Assembly: GCA_001184405.1 (NCBI GenBank)
Contig: LFMX01000028.1
Location: 1 to 59,110 of the forward strand
Length of the DNA stretch: 59,110 nucleotides
Direction of reading: 5' to 3'
DNA from: Candidatus Burkholderia humilis
GTDB taxonomy: Bacteria; Pseudomonadota; Gammaproteobacteria; Burkholderiales; Burkholderiaceae
The position numbers were made by a program, and so were the translations under genes. This document shows, one piece after another, positions 30,192 through 40,973 of this stretch. Each line of letters starts with the position of its first letter. Positions within the stretch are counted from its first letter, which is position 1. The notes beneath the pieces were generated by a model. It was not told where the DNA came from. It made no database searches and worked only from the letters and a program-made list of their open reading frames with translations.

Positions 30192-30725
30192 TCAAAATCC
30201 GCTGCACGTCAGGCTCGACAGATTCGAGTAGCGATCCGGCCAGTCGCCGGCAATGGCCGCCTGCGCCGCCTTCAGCGACAGGTCGCCGGTGCACACGCAG
30301 CGCTTCAGAAACACCGCGAGCCGTTCCTTGCGACGCTGCCCCGCGCGGCCTTCCCAGCACCGCAGATCGAGATTCGCCGCCGCGCCCGGCGATCCGCCCA
30401 GCAAAATCGGCATGCGATGATCGAGCGCATATTCCGACGCGAACGATTCATCGATGCTGCGTTGCTTCAGCAGCTTCGCCTTCTGCTTCATCTGTTCTTC
30501 GAACGATGGCAGCACGCGATCGACATAGCCCGGCACGCAGATCGTATCGACGATGGTGGCCTGCGTGACGCGGGCGTCGAGCCACTCCGCATTCTGTGCA
30601 TGCGTCATGCCCGGCCATGCGGCACACGCGACGCACGCGGCGAGCAGCACGCGCCATGCAGCGCGACCATGCCTGCCTTGGCGTCGTGATTGCCGCTCGG
30701 TGACGGATAGTTCCCTTCGATTCAT
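30192..30725 (-). CDS. Secreted protein of unknown function with an HNH-like DH motif
   Basis: Intact 177-residue protein. From the ATG at 30725 a basic start precedes the signal helix VLLAACVACAAWPGMTHAQ. The mature part contains TICVPGYVDRVLPSFEEQMK, then EYALDHRMPILLGGSPGAAA and LDLRCWEGRAGQRRKERLAV. LDH-x4-LLGG-x4-A-NL resembles the first strand and metal histidine of HNH-type nuclease folds. It ends with CVCTGDLSLKAAQAAIAGDW. Cysteines suggest disulphides in the periplasm. A nuclease role is only a suggestion, since the second half of the HNH motif is not clear. Confidence 0.6.
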   Translation of the reverse strand: MNRRELSVTERQSRRQGRHGRAAWRVLLAACVACAAWPGMTHAQNAEWLDARVTQATIVDTICVPGYVDRVLPSFEEQMKQKAKLLKQRSIDESFASEYALDHRMPILLGGSPGAAANLDLRCWEGRAGQRRKERLAVFLKRCVCTGDLSLKAAQAAIAGDWPDRYSNLSSLTCSGF

Positions 30726-30854
30726 GCCTCGGTAGCGCAATTCATCGGGCGGCCAGGGGGCAGCACGACCTATTTTTGAGAAAGTTGGACGTTCAATTAG
30801 AACACAAAGTCCGCGCCACGACGTTCGAAAGGCAACCTGCGTAGAAGCGCTAAT

Positions 30855-33800
30855 TTACGCGGCGGGGCGCGTGACGGCAGCGTCGAGCGGGGCATCGAGG
30901 GCGAGCGCGCTGGCATGGAAGACATCGTATGAAGAAGCTATGGCGGCATCGGGCGCACCGTCGCGTTCTTCATCGACGGTGCGCTCGCATGCGTCCTGAA
31001 GCGCGAGGCTCGCTTCCCGCAGCGGCTTCGCGCCGATCACCGCCGCCGCGCCCGCCATGCGATGCGCGACATCGCGCAGGCGCGTGTAGTGGCGCGCCTT
31101 CATCGCGGCTTCGGCCTTGGCGAGATCCTCCGCGTTGGCCGCCTTCAGCGTGTCGATGAGCGTCGCCTGATCGCTGAAACCGGCGAGCACGGCGGTATCG
31201 AAAAGCGGTGCGTCGGGCTTGGCGACCGGCGCGCGCTCGGGCGCGTGCGGCGAAACCGCGCCGCGCGCGAGCGGCCGAAGCGCGTCGCGCAAATCATCGA
31301 GTGAAATCGGTTTGACGAGACACGCCGTCATGCCCGCGGCGATCGCGCGCGCCGCCGCCTCGGGCTGCACGTTCGCCGTCAGACCGATAACCGGCACCGC
31401 ATGCAATGTTCCCCGCGCGGCTTCGTCTTCGCGGATCGCGTGCGCGAGTTCCTCGCCGCTCATTTCGGGCATCGAGCAATCGGTCACGATCACGTCGATG
31501 TCATCGCGCGTGCCGCGCCAATGCGCGAGCGCCGAGCGGCCGTCTTCGGCGAGCTGCGCCGCGCCGCCCAGCAAACGAATCTGCCTGTCGAGCACTATGC
31601 TGTTCGCCGGATGATCGTCGACGATCAACACGCACACGCCTTCCAGCGGCCGATGCGCCTTTTCTTCTTCGGCTTGGGTCTGGATTTCAGCCGTTTGCGG
31701 CGGCGCGTGCGGCAGCGTCACATGCACGGTAAAGCGCGTGCCGCGCCCAATTTCACTCTCCAATTCGATCCTTCCGCTCATCATCGTGACGAGACGCTTG
31801 CAGATCGTGAGGCCGAGTCCTGTGCCGCCATAGCGGCGCGCGCCGCCACCGTGCGCCTGCGTGAACGGCGTAAAGAGCGTCGCCTGCCGGTCGGCCGAAA
31901 TGCCGACGCCCGTATCCGCGACGACAAACGTCAGCGCGCGCGTGTGCTCATGCAGTGGCGCGATGCCGTATTCGAGCGTGACCCCGCCCGCATCGGTGAA
32001 CTTGATCGCGTTCGACAGCAGATTGTCGATGACCTGCCGCAAACGCTGACCATCGGCCATCACCCAGACGGATTTGTCGCTTTTCGGCCGCTTCAGATTC
32101 AGCGCGATGCCCTTCGCGCGCGCCGCCGGTTCGTAGATCGCCACCATGCTCGCGATCCACGCGTGCACATCGCGAGCGGCGCGGGCGACAGCACGAGCCG
32201 CTGCGCCTCGATTTTCGCGACATCGAGCAGATCGTCGATCATGCCGAGCAAATCGCGCGCGGCGTCGTGCGCGGTCGTGAGCGAGCGCACGGTCGCGGCG
32301 CGATCGCCGGGCGCGCGCAGTTCCAGTTCGAGCAAGCCGAGCACGGCGTTCATCGGCGTGCGGATTTCGTGGCTCATCGTCGCGAGGAAGGTCGATTTGG
32401 CGCGGTTCGCGGTTTCGGCTTCTTCCTTGGCGATGCGCATCGCCTGTTCGGCCGCGATGCGTTTGTTGATCTGCACGCGCAACGTGAGCGCCCAGCCCGC
32501 GAGCAACAGCAAGAGCACGAAACCGAGCAACGCGCCGAGCTCGACCTGCGGCCGTCGCCGCTCCCACAGCGCCTCGGGATGCCGCGCCAGCTTCCAGCGC
32601 GAGCGAATGGCTTCGAGCTCGTACGACGGCATCGACGCGATCGCGCGATCCAGGATGCCAAGCAGCATTGTCTGATCCTTCATGACGAGAAAGCGCCTGC
32701 GGCGCGGGCCGCGTCGAGAACACGCCGCTGATCAGGAGCTTGCCGCGATAAGGATTGCTCACCGCGTAATTCGCCGACGCCATGTCGATGATCGTCGCGT
32801 CCGCGTTGCCCTTGACGACGGCGCGGAACTGACCGTCGAACGGACGCGCATCGACGAAATGCAGCGATGGCATGTGTTGCTTCAAAAAGTCGTGGCCCGG
32901 ATATTCGTCCGGCAGCGCGATGCGCTTGCCCGCGAGCGCGGCGGCGTCGGCCAGCGGCGTGGCCTGCGCGCGCGTGACGATGGCGAACACGCCCTGGCCG
33001 AACGGCATCGTCGGAACGGTTTGCGCCATGTCGTCGTCGAGCGGCACGCTGTAAGGCACGAACGCCGATGCACCGCGCTTCAGATCGCCCCGGATTTGCG
33101 CGGCGGAACTGCGCACGCGCGCTTCGAAGCGCAGACCGGTCAGCCGCGCAATGGCGTCTAGCACGTCGATGGCCACGCCTGCGGGCGCTCCGCCGGCGTC
33201 GGTGAACATGAGCGGCGGCGCGTAGGCGAGCATCGAATAATGGACGACGGGATGCGCGTCAATCCACGCGCGCTGTTCGTCGCTGAGCGCGGCCTGCCAG
33301 CGTTCGCGCACGGCATAGCGGAACTTGTCGGAGATTGCGGCGAGCGCGGCGTCCACTTGCGCGCGCAGCGCGGCGGCATCGGGACGGCTCGCGGCGAAGG
33401 CGAAACGGTAGCCGTCTTCATCGAGCGATGCATAGCCTTTCAGGTTCAGGTTCGGCAGATCTAGATCGCTGATCGTATAGACGACACTGCCCCACGCGCC
33501 GACGAATGCATCCGCGCGTCCTTGCGCGACGGCGAGCAGCGCGGATGGGGTATCGGCGAAAGGACTCGGCTCGAATGACGGATAGGCTTGTTTCAGGTGT
33601 TGCGGCGAAGTCTGCGCTTCGACATATGCGAGCCGATGCGTGAAAGTTGGCGTCAACGGTTCGACATCGATCAACGCGTTCGGAAAATACGGGCGGCTAA
33701 GAAAGAGGTTCGAAGCGGGATCGTCGCCGGTTGCGCCCGTCGCCATGTCGATTTCGCCGCGTTCGAGTGCGGCAATCAACTCGGCGCTCGGGTACGCGCG

Positions 33801-34115
33801 CCATTGCGCATCGCGTCCGAGCGCGCGGGCAATGGCGGACGCATAGTCGATCGATATGCCGCGCAGAAACGCCACGCCCGAAGCGCTTGACTGGCTCATG
33901 TCGAGCGGCGGCGCGACGCCGGGCGCGGCGCCAATCACCAGTTTTCCTTCGTGCGTTTGTTTTCGCTCTTGCAATGGCACGCTTTCGATCAGCGACGCGA
34001 TACCCGCGGGCTCGTCCGCCTGCGCCGGAACGCCCGCCTGCGCGCCCGACGCCATGCGCAACGCCAGCACGGACGCGCACAGTGCTTCTCGCCAATGCTT
34101 CGCATGATCGAACAA
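30855..34115 (-). pseudogene. BvgS-like hybrid sensor histidine kinase, with a shifted central segment
   Basis: Large inner-membrane phosphorelay kinase. In order it has a signal peptide; two periplasmic Venus-flytrap domains (GISIDYASAIARALGRDAQW near residue 85, and GVAIDVLDAIARLTGLRFEA near 315); a membrane helix, LLGFVLLLLLAGWALTLRVQ; the H-box FLATMSHEIRTPMNAVLGLL; an ATPase domain with RYGGTGLGLTICKRL; a receiver with VIVTDCSMPEMSGEEL; and a C-terminal Hpt domain with RDVAHRMAGAAAVIGAKPLR. The helix and H-box are read in a second frame from about 32690 to 32170; indels at each end compensate. The full span of 1086 codons is right for BvgS. No cognate response regulator is adjacent. Confidence 0.87.
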
Positions 34116-34226
34116 AGCTGCACCCCCGAATCGAGCGGTGCGACTAGTTTCTCAAAATTAAGCCGAAGCGAGAATCACTGGTGCGCGATACAAACGCGCC
34201 CTCGGTTGCGCTGACCGAAACGTGCT

Positions 34227-36355
34227 TTAGGCAGGCACGGACTCCGCCTTCTGCGCACGCGACCAGACACGATGCTGGCCCATCGCTTCGATAAAGCGCG
34301 TCATCACGTCGCCGGCGTCGCTGCCGACGGCCACGCCATCGTCGCCGCTCGGCAGATGTGCAGCGGCCAGCACATCTTCGCCGTCGCCGATCGCGCCGAT
34401 CGCCTTCAGATGCTTGAACGCTTCGAGCACGAAATGCCGCGCATCGCCGGATTCGGAGAGCATCTTCGCGCTTTGCGTGCCGCCCGCGATGATCACGCCA
34501 TCGAACATGATCGACGGCATGCCGAGAATGGTCGCGTCCGGTTCGATGCCTTCGGCCGGCGGCGCAAGCGTCGGCGAAATCACCTTGGCGTGTGCGCCTT
34601 CCTTGGCGAGCGCATCCTTGATCGCGGTGATGCTCGCGGCATCTGCACCCTTCGCGGCGAGAATCGCGACCTTGCGCGTTTTCACCGTCGGCGGCGTTTT
34701 CGCGACGATCGACAGCGCCTGCGATTCCGTCACCGACGACTTGCCCAGTTCATCCGCGCTCGCGCTTTTCTTCGGCGCGGGCAAGCCGAGATTGTCGGCC
34801 ACGCGCGCGGCGAGCGTTTCATCGATATTGGCCAGAATGTCGAGTTGACGTTCGCGGATATTCTTGCGCCCGACCTTGGAAAGCTCGAACGAATACGCGC
34901 CGACGATGTGATCCGTTTCCGGGTCCGTCATTCTGTTCCAGAACAGCGTCGCCTGCGAGTAGTGATCCTGAAACGACGGGCTGCGCACGCGAATCTTCGA
35001 GCCTTCGACGCGCTCCGTATAGGTTGCGAAACCGCCGCCTTGCGCGGCTGGCGCGGTTTCCTTCGGCCATCCGCCGTCGATGGAATTGGGTTCGTAGGAC
35101 GCCTCTCCTTTGTCGATCGTCTGGCGATGCATCGCATCGCGCTGGCCGTTATGCAGCGGCACGAGCGGACGGTTGATCGGAATCTCGTGGAAATTCGGAC
35201 CGCCCAGATGGCTGATCTGCGTATCGGTATAAGAGAACAGGCGGCCCTGCAGCAACGGATCGTTCGTGAAATCGAGACCCGGCACGATATGTCCCGGACA
35301 GAACGCGACCTGCTCCGTTTCCGCGAAGAAGTTGTCGGGATTGCGATTGAGCGTCATCTTGCCGATCATCTTCAAAGGCACGAGTTCTTCGGGAATGATC
35401 TTGGTGGGATCGAGCAGATCGAAGTCGAACTTGTGCTCGTCCTCTTCCTCGACGATCTGCACGCCCAACTCCCATTCGGGATAATTGCCGTTGTCGATCG
35501 CTTCCCACAGATCGCGACGGTGATAGTCGGAATCCCTGCCAGCGAGCTTTTGCGCTTCATCCCACAACAGCGATGCCGAACCCGCCAGTGGAACTTCATG
35601 AAGCGCCCTTTGCCTTCCGCGTTGATGAAGCGGAACGTGTGGATGCCAAAGTCTTCCATCGTGCGCAGGCTTTTGGGAATGGCGAGGTCGGACATCGTCC
35701 AGAGCACCATGTGCACGGATTCCGGCACGAGCGAAACGAAGTCCCAGAAGGTATCGTGCGCCGATGGGTATCGTGCGCCGATGCGCCCTGCGGCATTTCG
35801 TTATGCGGCTCGGGCTTCACGGCGTGGACGAAATCGGGGAACTTGATTGCGTCCTGAATGAAGAACACCGGCATGTTGTTGCCGACCAGATCGAAGTTGC
35901 CTTCGTCCGTGTAGAACTTGACGGCGATACCGCGCACGTCGCGCACGGTATCGGCCGACCCGCGCGAGCCTTGCACGGTGGAAACGCACGTAGACGGGCG
36001 TTTCCTTCGCCGGGTCCTGAAGAAACGCGGCCTTGGTCAGATTGGCCTGCGATTCGTATACCTTGAATACGCCATGCGCTGCCGACCCGCGCGCATGCAC
36101 GATCCGCTCGGGAATGCGTTCGTGATCGAAGTGCGTGATTTTTTCACGCATGATGAAGTCTTCGAGCAGCGACGGACCGCGCTCGCCGGCGCGCAAGGTG
36201 TTCTGGTTATCGGAGATCTTGACGCCCTGATTGGTTGTCAGGGCTTGATCGGTGGCATCGCTGCGGAAAGTTTCGAGCGCTTCGGTCTTGGCGTTGCTGT
36301 TGCTCTGCGACGGCGTGCGGGCGACGCCGCTCGCGGGTTGCTTCTTTGTCGGCAT
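34227..36355 (-). pseudogene. katE: Large-subunit monofunctional catalase (HPII/KatE type), frameshifted
   Basis: Haem catalase of clade 2, about 700 residues. It has an N-terminal [20 protein letters not shown] and the active-site [20 protein letters not shown] (catalytic His). [20 protein letters not shown] follows in another frame, and [20 protein letters not shown] holds the haem-ligand tyrosine. The C-terminal domain KVAILAAKGADAASITAIKD is the class I amidotransferase-like fold of large catalases. Frames change near 35985, 35770 and 35585. The shift at 35770 coincides exactly with a 17-bp tandem duplication at 35750-35783. Only the last 446 codons form one frame. The enzyme is inactive as read. 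Confidence 0.9.
35750..35783. repeat. 17-bp perfect tandem duplication inside the catalase gene
   Basis: GGTATCGTGCGCCGATG is repeated directly (35750-35766 and 35767-35783). Its length is not a multiple of three, so it causes the frameshift after ASAHDT in the catalase. Removing one copy restores the normal reading into [20 protein letters not shown]. Confidence 0.92.
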
Positions 36356-36374
36356 TTGCGGGGGACTCCGTTGT

Positions 36375-36410
36375 TTGAGGACATGCGAGGTTTGCCCCGC
36401 ATGTCCTCAA
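36375..36410. other. 13-bp stem hairpin between the S10 peptidase and catalase genes
   Basis: TTGAGGACATGCG (36375-36387) and its exact complement (36398-36410) enclose a 10-base loop. It lies between the S10 stop at 36430 and the catalase start at 36355, both on the minus strand. There is no T run, so it is a terminator-like or regulatory hairpin rather than a standard intrinsic terminator. Confidence 0.6.
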
Positions 36411-36429
36411 TCAGTGTTCCCGCCGGACT

Positions 36430-38170
36430 TTATTGCGGATTCAAGGCCGCGCCATGTTTCTCCGCCGTCGTCCTCTGCAACGCGACAATCCGGCTCATCG
36501 CCGCATGATTCGACGTCGCTTCGTCATACATCTTCGCCAGATCCGCCTTCAACTGCGAGCGCGATCCGCGATCCAGATAAACCATGTGCCCCGACGGATA
36601 AAACGTCGCCGACAAATTCTGCCGCACGGTTTTGTCGATCAGCGGCATCTGCTGCAAGTCGATGATCGTCTGATAGAACGGCATCACGAAGTCATACATG
36701 CCGTTGGCCGCCAGCACTTTCGATCGACGTTGAGCGCCATCACCGCGGCCAGATCGCCCGCCGTGTACAGCATGACGTTGCCTTTCGAATCGATGCCGAC
36801 TTGCTTGCCCGTCGGGTCCGTATGCTTGAAATCCCAGTTCTTGAACGCCTGATCGTTCAGATCCGTGAACGATGACGTCGACGTGAACTTGAGTTGCTCG
36901 TTCAGGTAACTGTTCCACATCGATGTATAGACGCCGCTCACCGCCGTCATGGTCGGATCGTTGCCGCCGGAATTCGGATCGATTTTCCCTGCAATGCCGC
37001 TCGAAATGCCAGTCACGCGGCCATCGTATTCGCCGAGCGCTTTGCCTTTCGACTTCAGCAGCGTGGTCAGGAAGAGCGAATTGCCACGGCTGTCGTACGC
37101 GGCGATATCCAGACTCCACGCGATCAGCGTCGCCTTGTCGATGCCCGTGTACTCCGACAATTTTTCGACCACATCGTCATCCGTCTGCGGAAACTTGCGC
37201 AGCGCGTTCAGATAATCCGGGCGCGAAAATTCCGCGACTTCCTCGACGAAATTCAGCAGATTCGTCGGCGTCGGATGCACGCCGAGCTTCTTGTGATACC
37301 ACGCGTCCGCCGCCGCGGTCGGCAACGCGCCGACCGGATTGCCCGCCTGCCGGTAATCGAGAGTGGACGATTGCAGCGTGATGCCATTCAGATCGACGCC
37401 ATCTTCATGCAGCTTGTACGCGAGTACGCACGAGCGCGCCGTGCCATACGACTCGCCGAACAGAAACTTCGGCGAATTCCAGCGGTTGTTCTTCCAGCGG
37501 TTGTTCTTCGTCAGATAGCGCTTGATGAATTGCGCAATCGATCCCGCATCTTCATCGACGCCCCAGAAATCGCGGTTCTTGTTCGGCGCGATCGCCGCCG
37601 AATAATACGGCGCGGGCGGCGTGAAGCTCGGCATCGCCGTCTTGATGCGGCGCGGCGCGAACGAGCCGAGCAGCACGAACACCGACGACGAGCCCGGCCC
37701 GCCGTTATAGAAGAATAGAAGAACGTGAGCGGGCGCGTCTCTTCCTTCGCGCCATCTTTCTTGAACGCGACGTAGAACATCTTCGCGTCAGGTTTCGAGC
37801 TGCTCGGATCGACGGTGACGAGATGGCCGACGGTCGCCGTGTACACGATCTTCTCGCCGCCGACCGTCACCGTGTGATGCGTGATGGCGGCGTTTTCGTC
37901 GGCCTGAGTGGCATCGACGGAATTGTCGGGGCCGTTGCCGTAGGGCGTCGGATCGAAATACGGCTGATCCTTTTTGCCCGAGGGCTTGCCCGGCGCCTTC
38001 TTCGCGGGCGGCTTGGCTTTGGAGACGGCCTGCGCCACACTCACCGCGTCGGGCGCGGCGGTCGCGTTCGACGCTGCCGGCGTGGCCGGATGGCCGTTTG
38101 AAGCCAGTGGATCGGAGTTCATCATCGTCGCTCCAGAATCGTCGTCATGGTTGTTGTGCACTGTTTTCAC
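36430..38170 (-). pseudogene. Serine carboxypeptidase (peptidase S10), frameshifted
   Basis: Alpha/beta-hydrolase carboxypeptidase active at acidic pH in known relatives. A long Lys/Pro/Ala-rich N-terminus without a clear Sec signal precedes PLTFFYNGGPGSSSVFVLLG (oxyanion region), across an indel near 37715. The nucleophile is in FLFGESYGTARSCVLAYKLH; the aspartate in ANGMYDFVMPFYQT and the histidine in FYPSGHMVYLDRGS lie after a second shift near 36720. A 15-bp near-perfect duplication at 37481-37510 adds an in-frame repeat, KNNRWKNNRW. The gene ends 10 bases upstream of no other gene on this strand except catalase. It starts 11 bases after the S53 stop, so the two peptidases form one operon. 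Confidence 0.85.
37481..37510. repeat. 15-bp tandem duplication in the S10 peptidase gene
   Basis: AGCGGTTGTTCTTCC at 37481-37495 is repeated at 37496-37510 with one difference at the last base. It is in frame and adds five residues next to the segment leading to the catalytic serine. Confidence 0.8.
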
Positions 38171-38180
38171 TTCCGTCCTG

Positions 38181-39758
38181 CTAAACCTTGGCCGCTTTCA
38201 ACGCGGCGGCGACTTTCGCGCCGTCCGGACTGCCGAGTCCCGTGCAGGCATCCCATCCTTTCGATGCCGCGAACGTGCCGTTATCGCCTTCGGTGATGTC
38301 TTTGCACGCGGTCTTCGCCTTATACAGCTTCGCGTTGATGAATCCCGCCGGCCCACCGTTGATCGCGTTGATGCGCGCGATCAGCGCGGCCCACAGCGGC
38401 GCGACCGCGCTAGTGCCGCCGATGACCGTTTCGTCGCCATCGATCAGCACTTCGTAGCCGGTTTGCGGCGAGGCGTCGCCGGCGACATCGGGCACGCCGC
38501 GTTTGGCGAGCGGCGTGTGCTGCCCGCCCGAGCGCGTCGCCGACAAGCCTTTCTGCCATGCGGGCAACGCAAAGATGGATGACACCCCGCCGCCGCCCGC
38601 GCCGCCCTGATCCCCGTCGTTCCACACGACCTCGCGCGTAATCCCCTGTGCCAACGCCGCCAGATTCGTGCCGCCACAGCCGAGCACGAACGGGCTGGAC
38701 GCGGGGAAATCGACGTGATCGCCGCCGTCGCCGACGCCATCCGACGAACCGCTGTCGCCCGATGCCGCGCACACCGTCACGCCGAGCGCGGCGGCGCTTT
38801 GCAGCACGTCGTTGAACGCGCTCACCGATTGCGCCGTCCAGTTCGATTCCGGCCCGCCCCAACTAATCGACACGACCGAGGGCTTGTGCGTGTCGTCGTG
38901 AATGGCGCGATTGACGGCATCGACGAAACCGGCGTCGCTGTTGGGCGCAAAGTATACGGCAATGGTCGCGCCCGGCGCGATCGCACCCGCAATTTCGATG
39001 TCGAGCGTCACCTCGCCGTCCGGTCCGTTCGGATTGCCGGTCGGCGCGTTCTTCGCGTCGTCCACGCTGACGGACAGGACTTTCGGCGGCTTCACGCCGA
39101 GCTTCGAGAAATATGCGGTGAGATCGCTGGTTTTGTATCCGCCGCCCAGTTCGATGATGCCGATGCATTGGCCCGCGCCATCGCCATCGGGGAAGTCGTA
39201 GAGCCGCGCCAGATCGACGGGCGAGAACGAGGTTTGCGCGACGCCGCGCATCGGCTTGAACGGCGGACGGAAGCGGAAATGCGGACGCGCCTGCGGGCGG
39301 CTGTCGAGGCCGAGCACGGCGGTGACGGCGTCGTGCATGTCGGCGGGCACGTTGACCGGCCCCTGACGGCCCCGGTATTCACCCATGCCGTGATGCTGGA
39401 AGCGTTCGAGCTTGACGTCGAACGCCTTCTGAAATTGCTCGACCGTGCCCCTGAGCACGACGCTGCGCGTGTCGGCCTGCGCGCGCACGACCGTCAGGCC
39501 GTATTGCTGCGCAAACGCCTTGACCTTGTCGATGTCGGTCTCGGATGCGCCGAAGCGCTGGGCGAATTCCTCGCGCGAGACGGGCTGTGCCGGGGCATCG
39601 CCGGATTCGATTTTCGTCATCATTTGACGGAAACCCGCTTCGTCCTTGCGGCGCAGCATCACGATGACTTCGATTTGCTCGGCGGGATCGCACGCGCCCA
39701 TGCATTTCGCGCCTTCGGGATGGGCTTTGTCGCTGCCGCTAACCGGTTGCTTCGCCAT
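38181..39758 (-). CDS. Sedolisin-family serine-carboxyl peptidase (S53, kumamolisin-like)
   Basis: Intact 525-residue acid endopeptidase. The N-terminal prodomain (to about residue 180) contains VEQFQKAFDVKLERFQHHG. The catalytic domain has Glu249 and Asp253 in PDGEVTLDIEIAGAI, the oxyanion aspartate Asp335 in CAASGDSGSSDGV, and the nucleophile Ser450 in VIGGTSAVAPLWAALI. A C-terminal calcium site (DNGTFAASKGWDACTGLGSP) completes the fold. The glutamate, aspartate and serine of the triad are all present and correctly spaced. No Sec signal peptide is visible, so the export route is unclear. It is first in an operon with the damaged S10 peptidase, and probably part of an acid proteolysis set. 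Confidence 0.92.
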   Translation of the reverse strand: MAKQPVSGSDKAHPEGAKCMGACDPAEQIEVIVMLRRKDEAGFRQMMTKIESGDAPAQPVSREEFAQRFGASETDIDKVKAFAQQYGLTVVRAQADTRSVVLRGTVEQFQKAFDVKLERFQHHGMGEYRGRQGPVNVPADMHDAVTAVLGLDSRPQARPHFRFRPPFKPMRGVAQTSFSPVDLARLYDFPDGDGAGQCIGIIELGGGYKTSDLTAYFSKLGVKPPKVLSVSVDDAKNAPTGNPNGPDGEVTLDIEIAGAIAPGATIAVYFAPNSDAGFVDAVNRAIHDDTHKPSVVSISWGGPESNWTAQSVSAFNDVLQSAAALGVTVCAASGDSGSSDGVGDGGDHVDFPASSPFVLGCGGTNLAALAQGITREVVWNDGDQGGAGGGGVSSIFALPAWQKGLSATRSGGQHTPLAKRGVPDVAGDASPQTGYEVLIDGDETVIGGTSAVAPLWAALIARINAINGGPAGFINAKLYKAKTACKDITEGDNGTFAASKGWDACTGLGSPDGAKVAAALKAAKV

Positions 39759-39948
39759 AATCGATGCTCCTAAACAATGAAGTTCAAAGACTCGATCCTG
39801 CTGATTACATGCATCTTTTGGACGCGCATACGCTCATTCTCGAAACACGAAACGAAGCACGCCGATCATCTTATTTTCCGGACACGAATGCAATTGCTCG
39901 GACCCGCAGCGACAGAATGCGGTTCCGGCGAGACAAAAAGCGTCTCTT

Positions 39949-40535
39949 TCAACCGGCGCGTTTTCGTGCGATGTACAGGCCCTTGCCGACGGGCACGAGC
40001 GTCGTGTCGAACGTGCCGGCGCTTTCGACGACCTTCAGATACCCCGCGATTTCGTCTGGATGCGACAGCGCGTTGTCCGCGCACAGCAGCGCGTCGCCGC
40101 TGAGTTTGGGCAGCAAAACGGCGAGCTGTTCGGGCGCGCTGATGCGGTCGGCATCGAAGAACACACTCAGTCGAACGGGCCCGGCAGTGCGCGGCAGGCG
40201 GCGGTGGCGTCGCCTTCCAGAAGCTGCACGGCGCCGTTCAAGCCGGCTTGTGCCCGAGCGTCCGTTTCGCGGCGTCGCGTTCGATCAAGATGACCGGATC
40301 GCCGTGCGTGGCCTGCATAGCGAGGGCGAGCCAGATCGTCGAATAGGCGTTCGATGTGCCGATTTCCAGCACGCGCCTTCGCCCGGACGCGACGATAGCA
40401 CAACAGCAGTTCCGCCGTCGGACGCTCGAGATTGAGCATGCGCCGGGCGCGCTCGGACGTGTGTGCGTCGTGGTCCGCGCCGAAGCGCTCCAGACGCTCG
40501 AGCAACGCGGCGACGGGTGCATCGAGCCGGATCAT
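39949..40535 (-). pseudogene. Class I SAM-dependent O-methyltransferase, frameshifts plus in-frame TGA
   Basis: O-methyltransferase of the caffeoyl-CoA/catechol type. The ATG at 40535 overlaps the stop of the GFA gene (ATGA). It reads LLERLERFGADHDAHTSERA and LERPTAELLLCYRR; after an indel near 40385 the SAM motif VLEIGTSNAYSTIWLALAMQ appears in another frame. After a second indel near 40250 comes VQLLEGDATAACRALPGPFD. TGA at 40167-40169 follows, and the same frame continues with VFFDADRISAPEQLAVLLPK to LVPVGKGLYIARKRAG. The stop is thus an in-frame nonsense change. The substrate is unknown. Confidence 0.82.
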
Positions 40536-40879
40536 GCGGGCCTCGTGCGCTCTTCCTCGTATTCGGGCCGCACGCCGCGCGGCAGCCACGGCTCGCGATG
40601 TTTTTCACCCACAGTTAGTAATCCGGCGCGAACAGGCCGGTTTCATCGAACGCGCCGAGCGGCAGGTCGAGTTCGTCGCGCGAGACGAACTCCATGTACG
40701 CGACCGATCCGCACGCCGGGCAGAAATGCCGCCGCCCTTCGTCGGAACTTTGCCAGGTCGCGAGCGCGCCGCGCAGCTCGACGGCATCGCGCGGATAAAT
40801 GGCATAAGCTCCGAAAGCGCTGCCGTGCCCGCGCCGGCACGTCACGCATCACTTCGGAAGCCTGCGATTGGATACTCAT
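40532..40879 (-). pseudogene. GFA-family (glutathione-dependent formaldehyde-activating-like) zinc protein, deleted and interrupted
   Basis: Small zinc protein of the GFA/CENP-V fold. The start MSIQSQASEV is followed at once by TCRRGHGSAFGAYAIYPRDA in another frame; the 40 or so residues that normally carry the first CxC zinc ligands are missing. RHFCPACGSVAYMEFVSRDE keeps the second zinc pair. LFAPDY is followed by TAA at 40615-40617, and the same frame continues with LWVK. One extra A in the next A tract then shifts the true end (HREPWLPRGVRPEYEEERTR) out of frame. The final TGA overlaps the methyltransferase ATG. Four kinds of lesion are visible in one short gene. Confidence 0.8.
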
Positions 40880-40973
40880 TCGATTTCTCCTCGAATCTTC
40901 GTGTTACGCGCGGCGCACCCTGCGCGTCGTCACGGTTTGTTACGATAAACCTTCACGACTCGGAGAAGCATAA

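Noticed and set aside
32170..32690. Programmed frameshifting in the hybrid kinase, M20 and SulP genes.
   Set aside because: The shifts are not at slippery heptamers with downstream structures, and similar shifts occur in most genes of the window.
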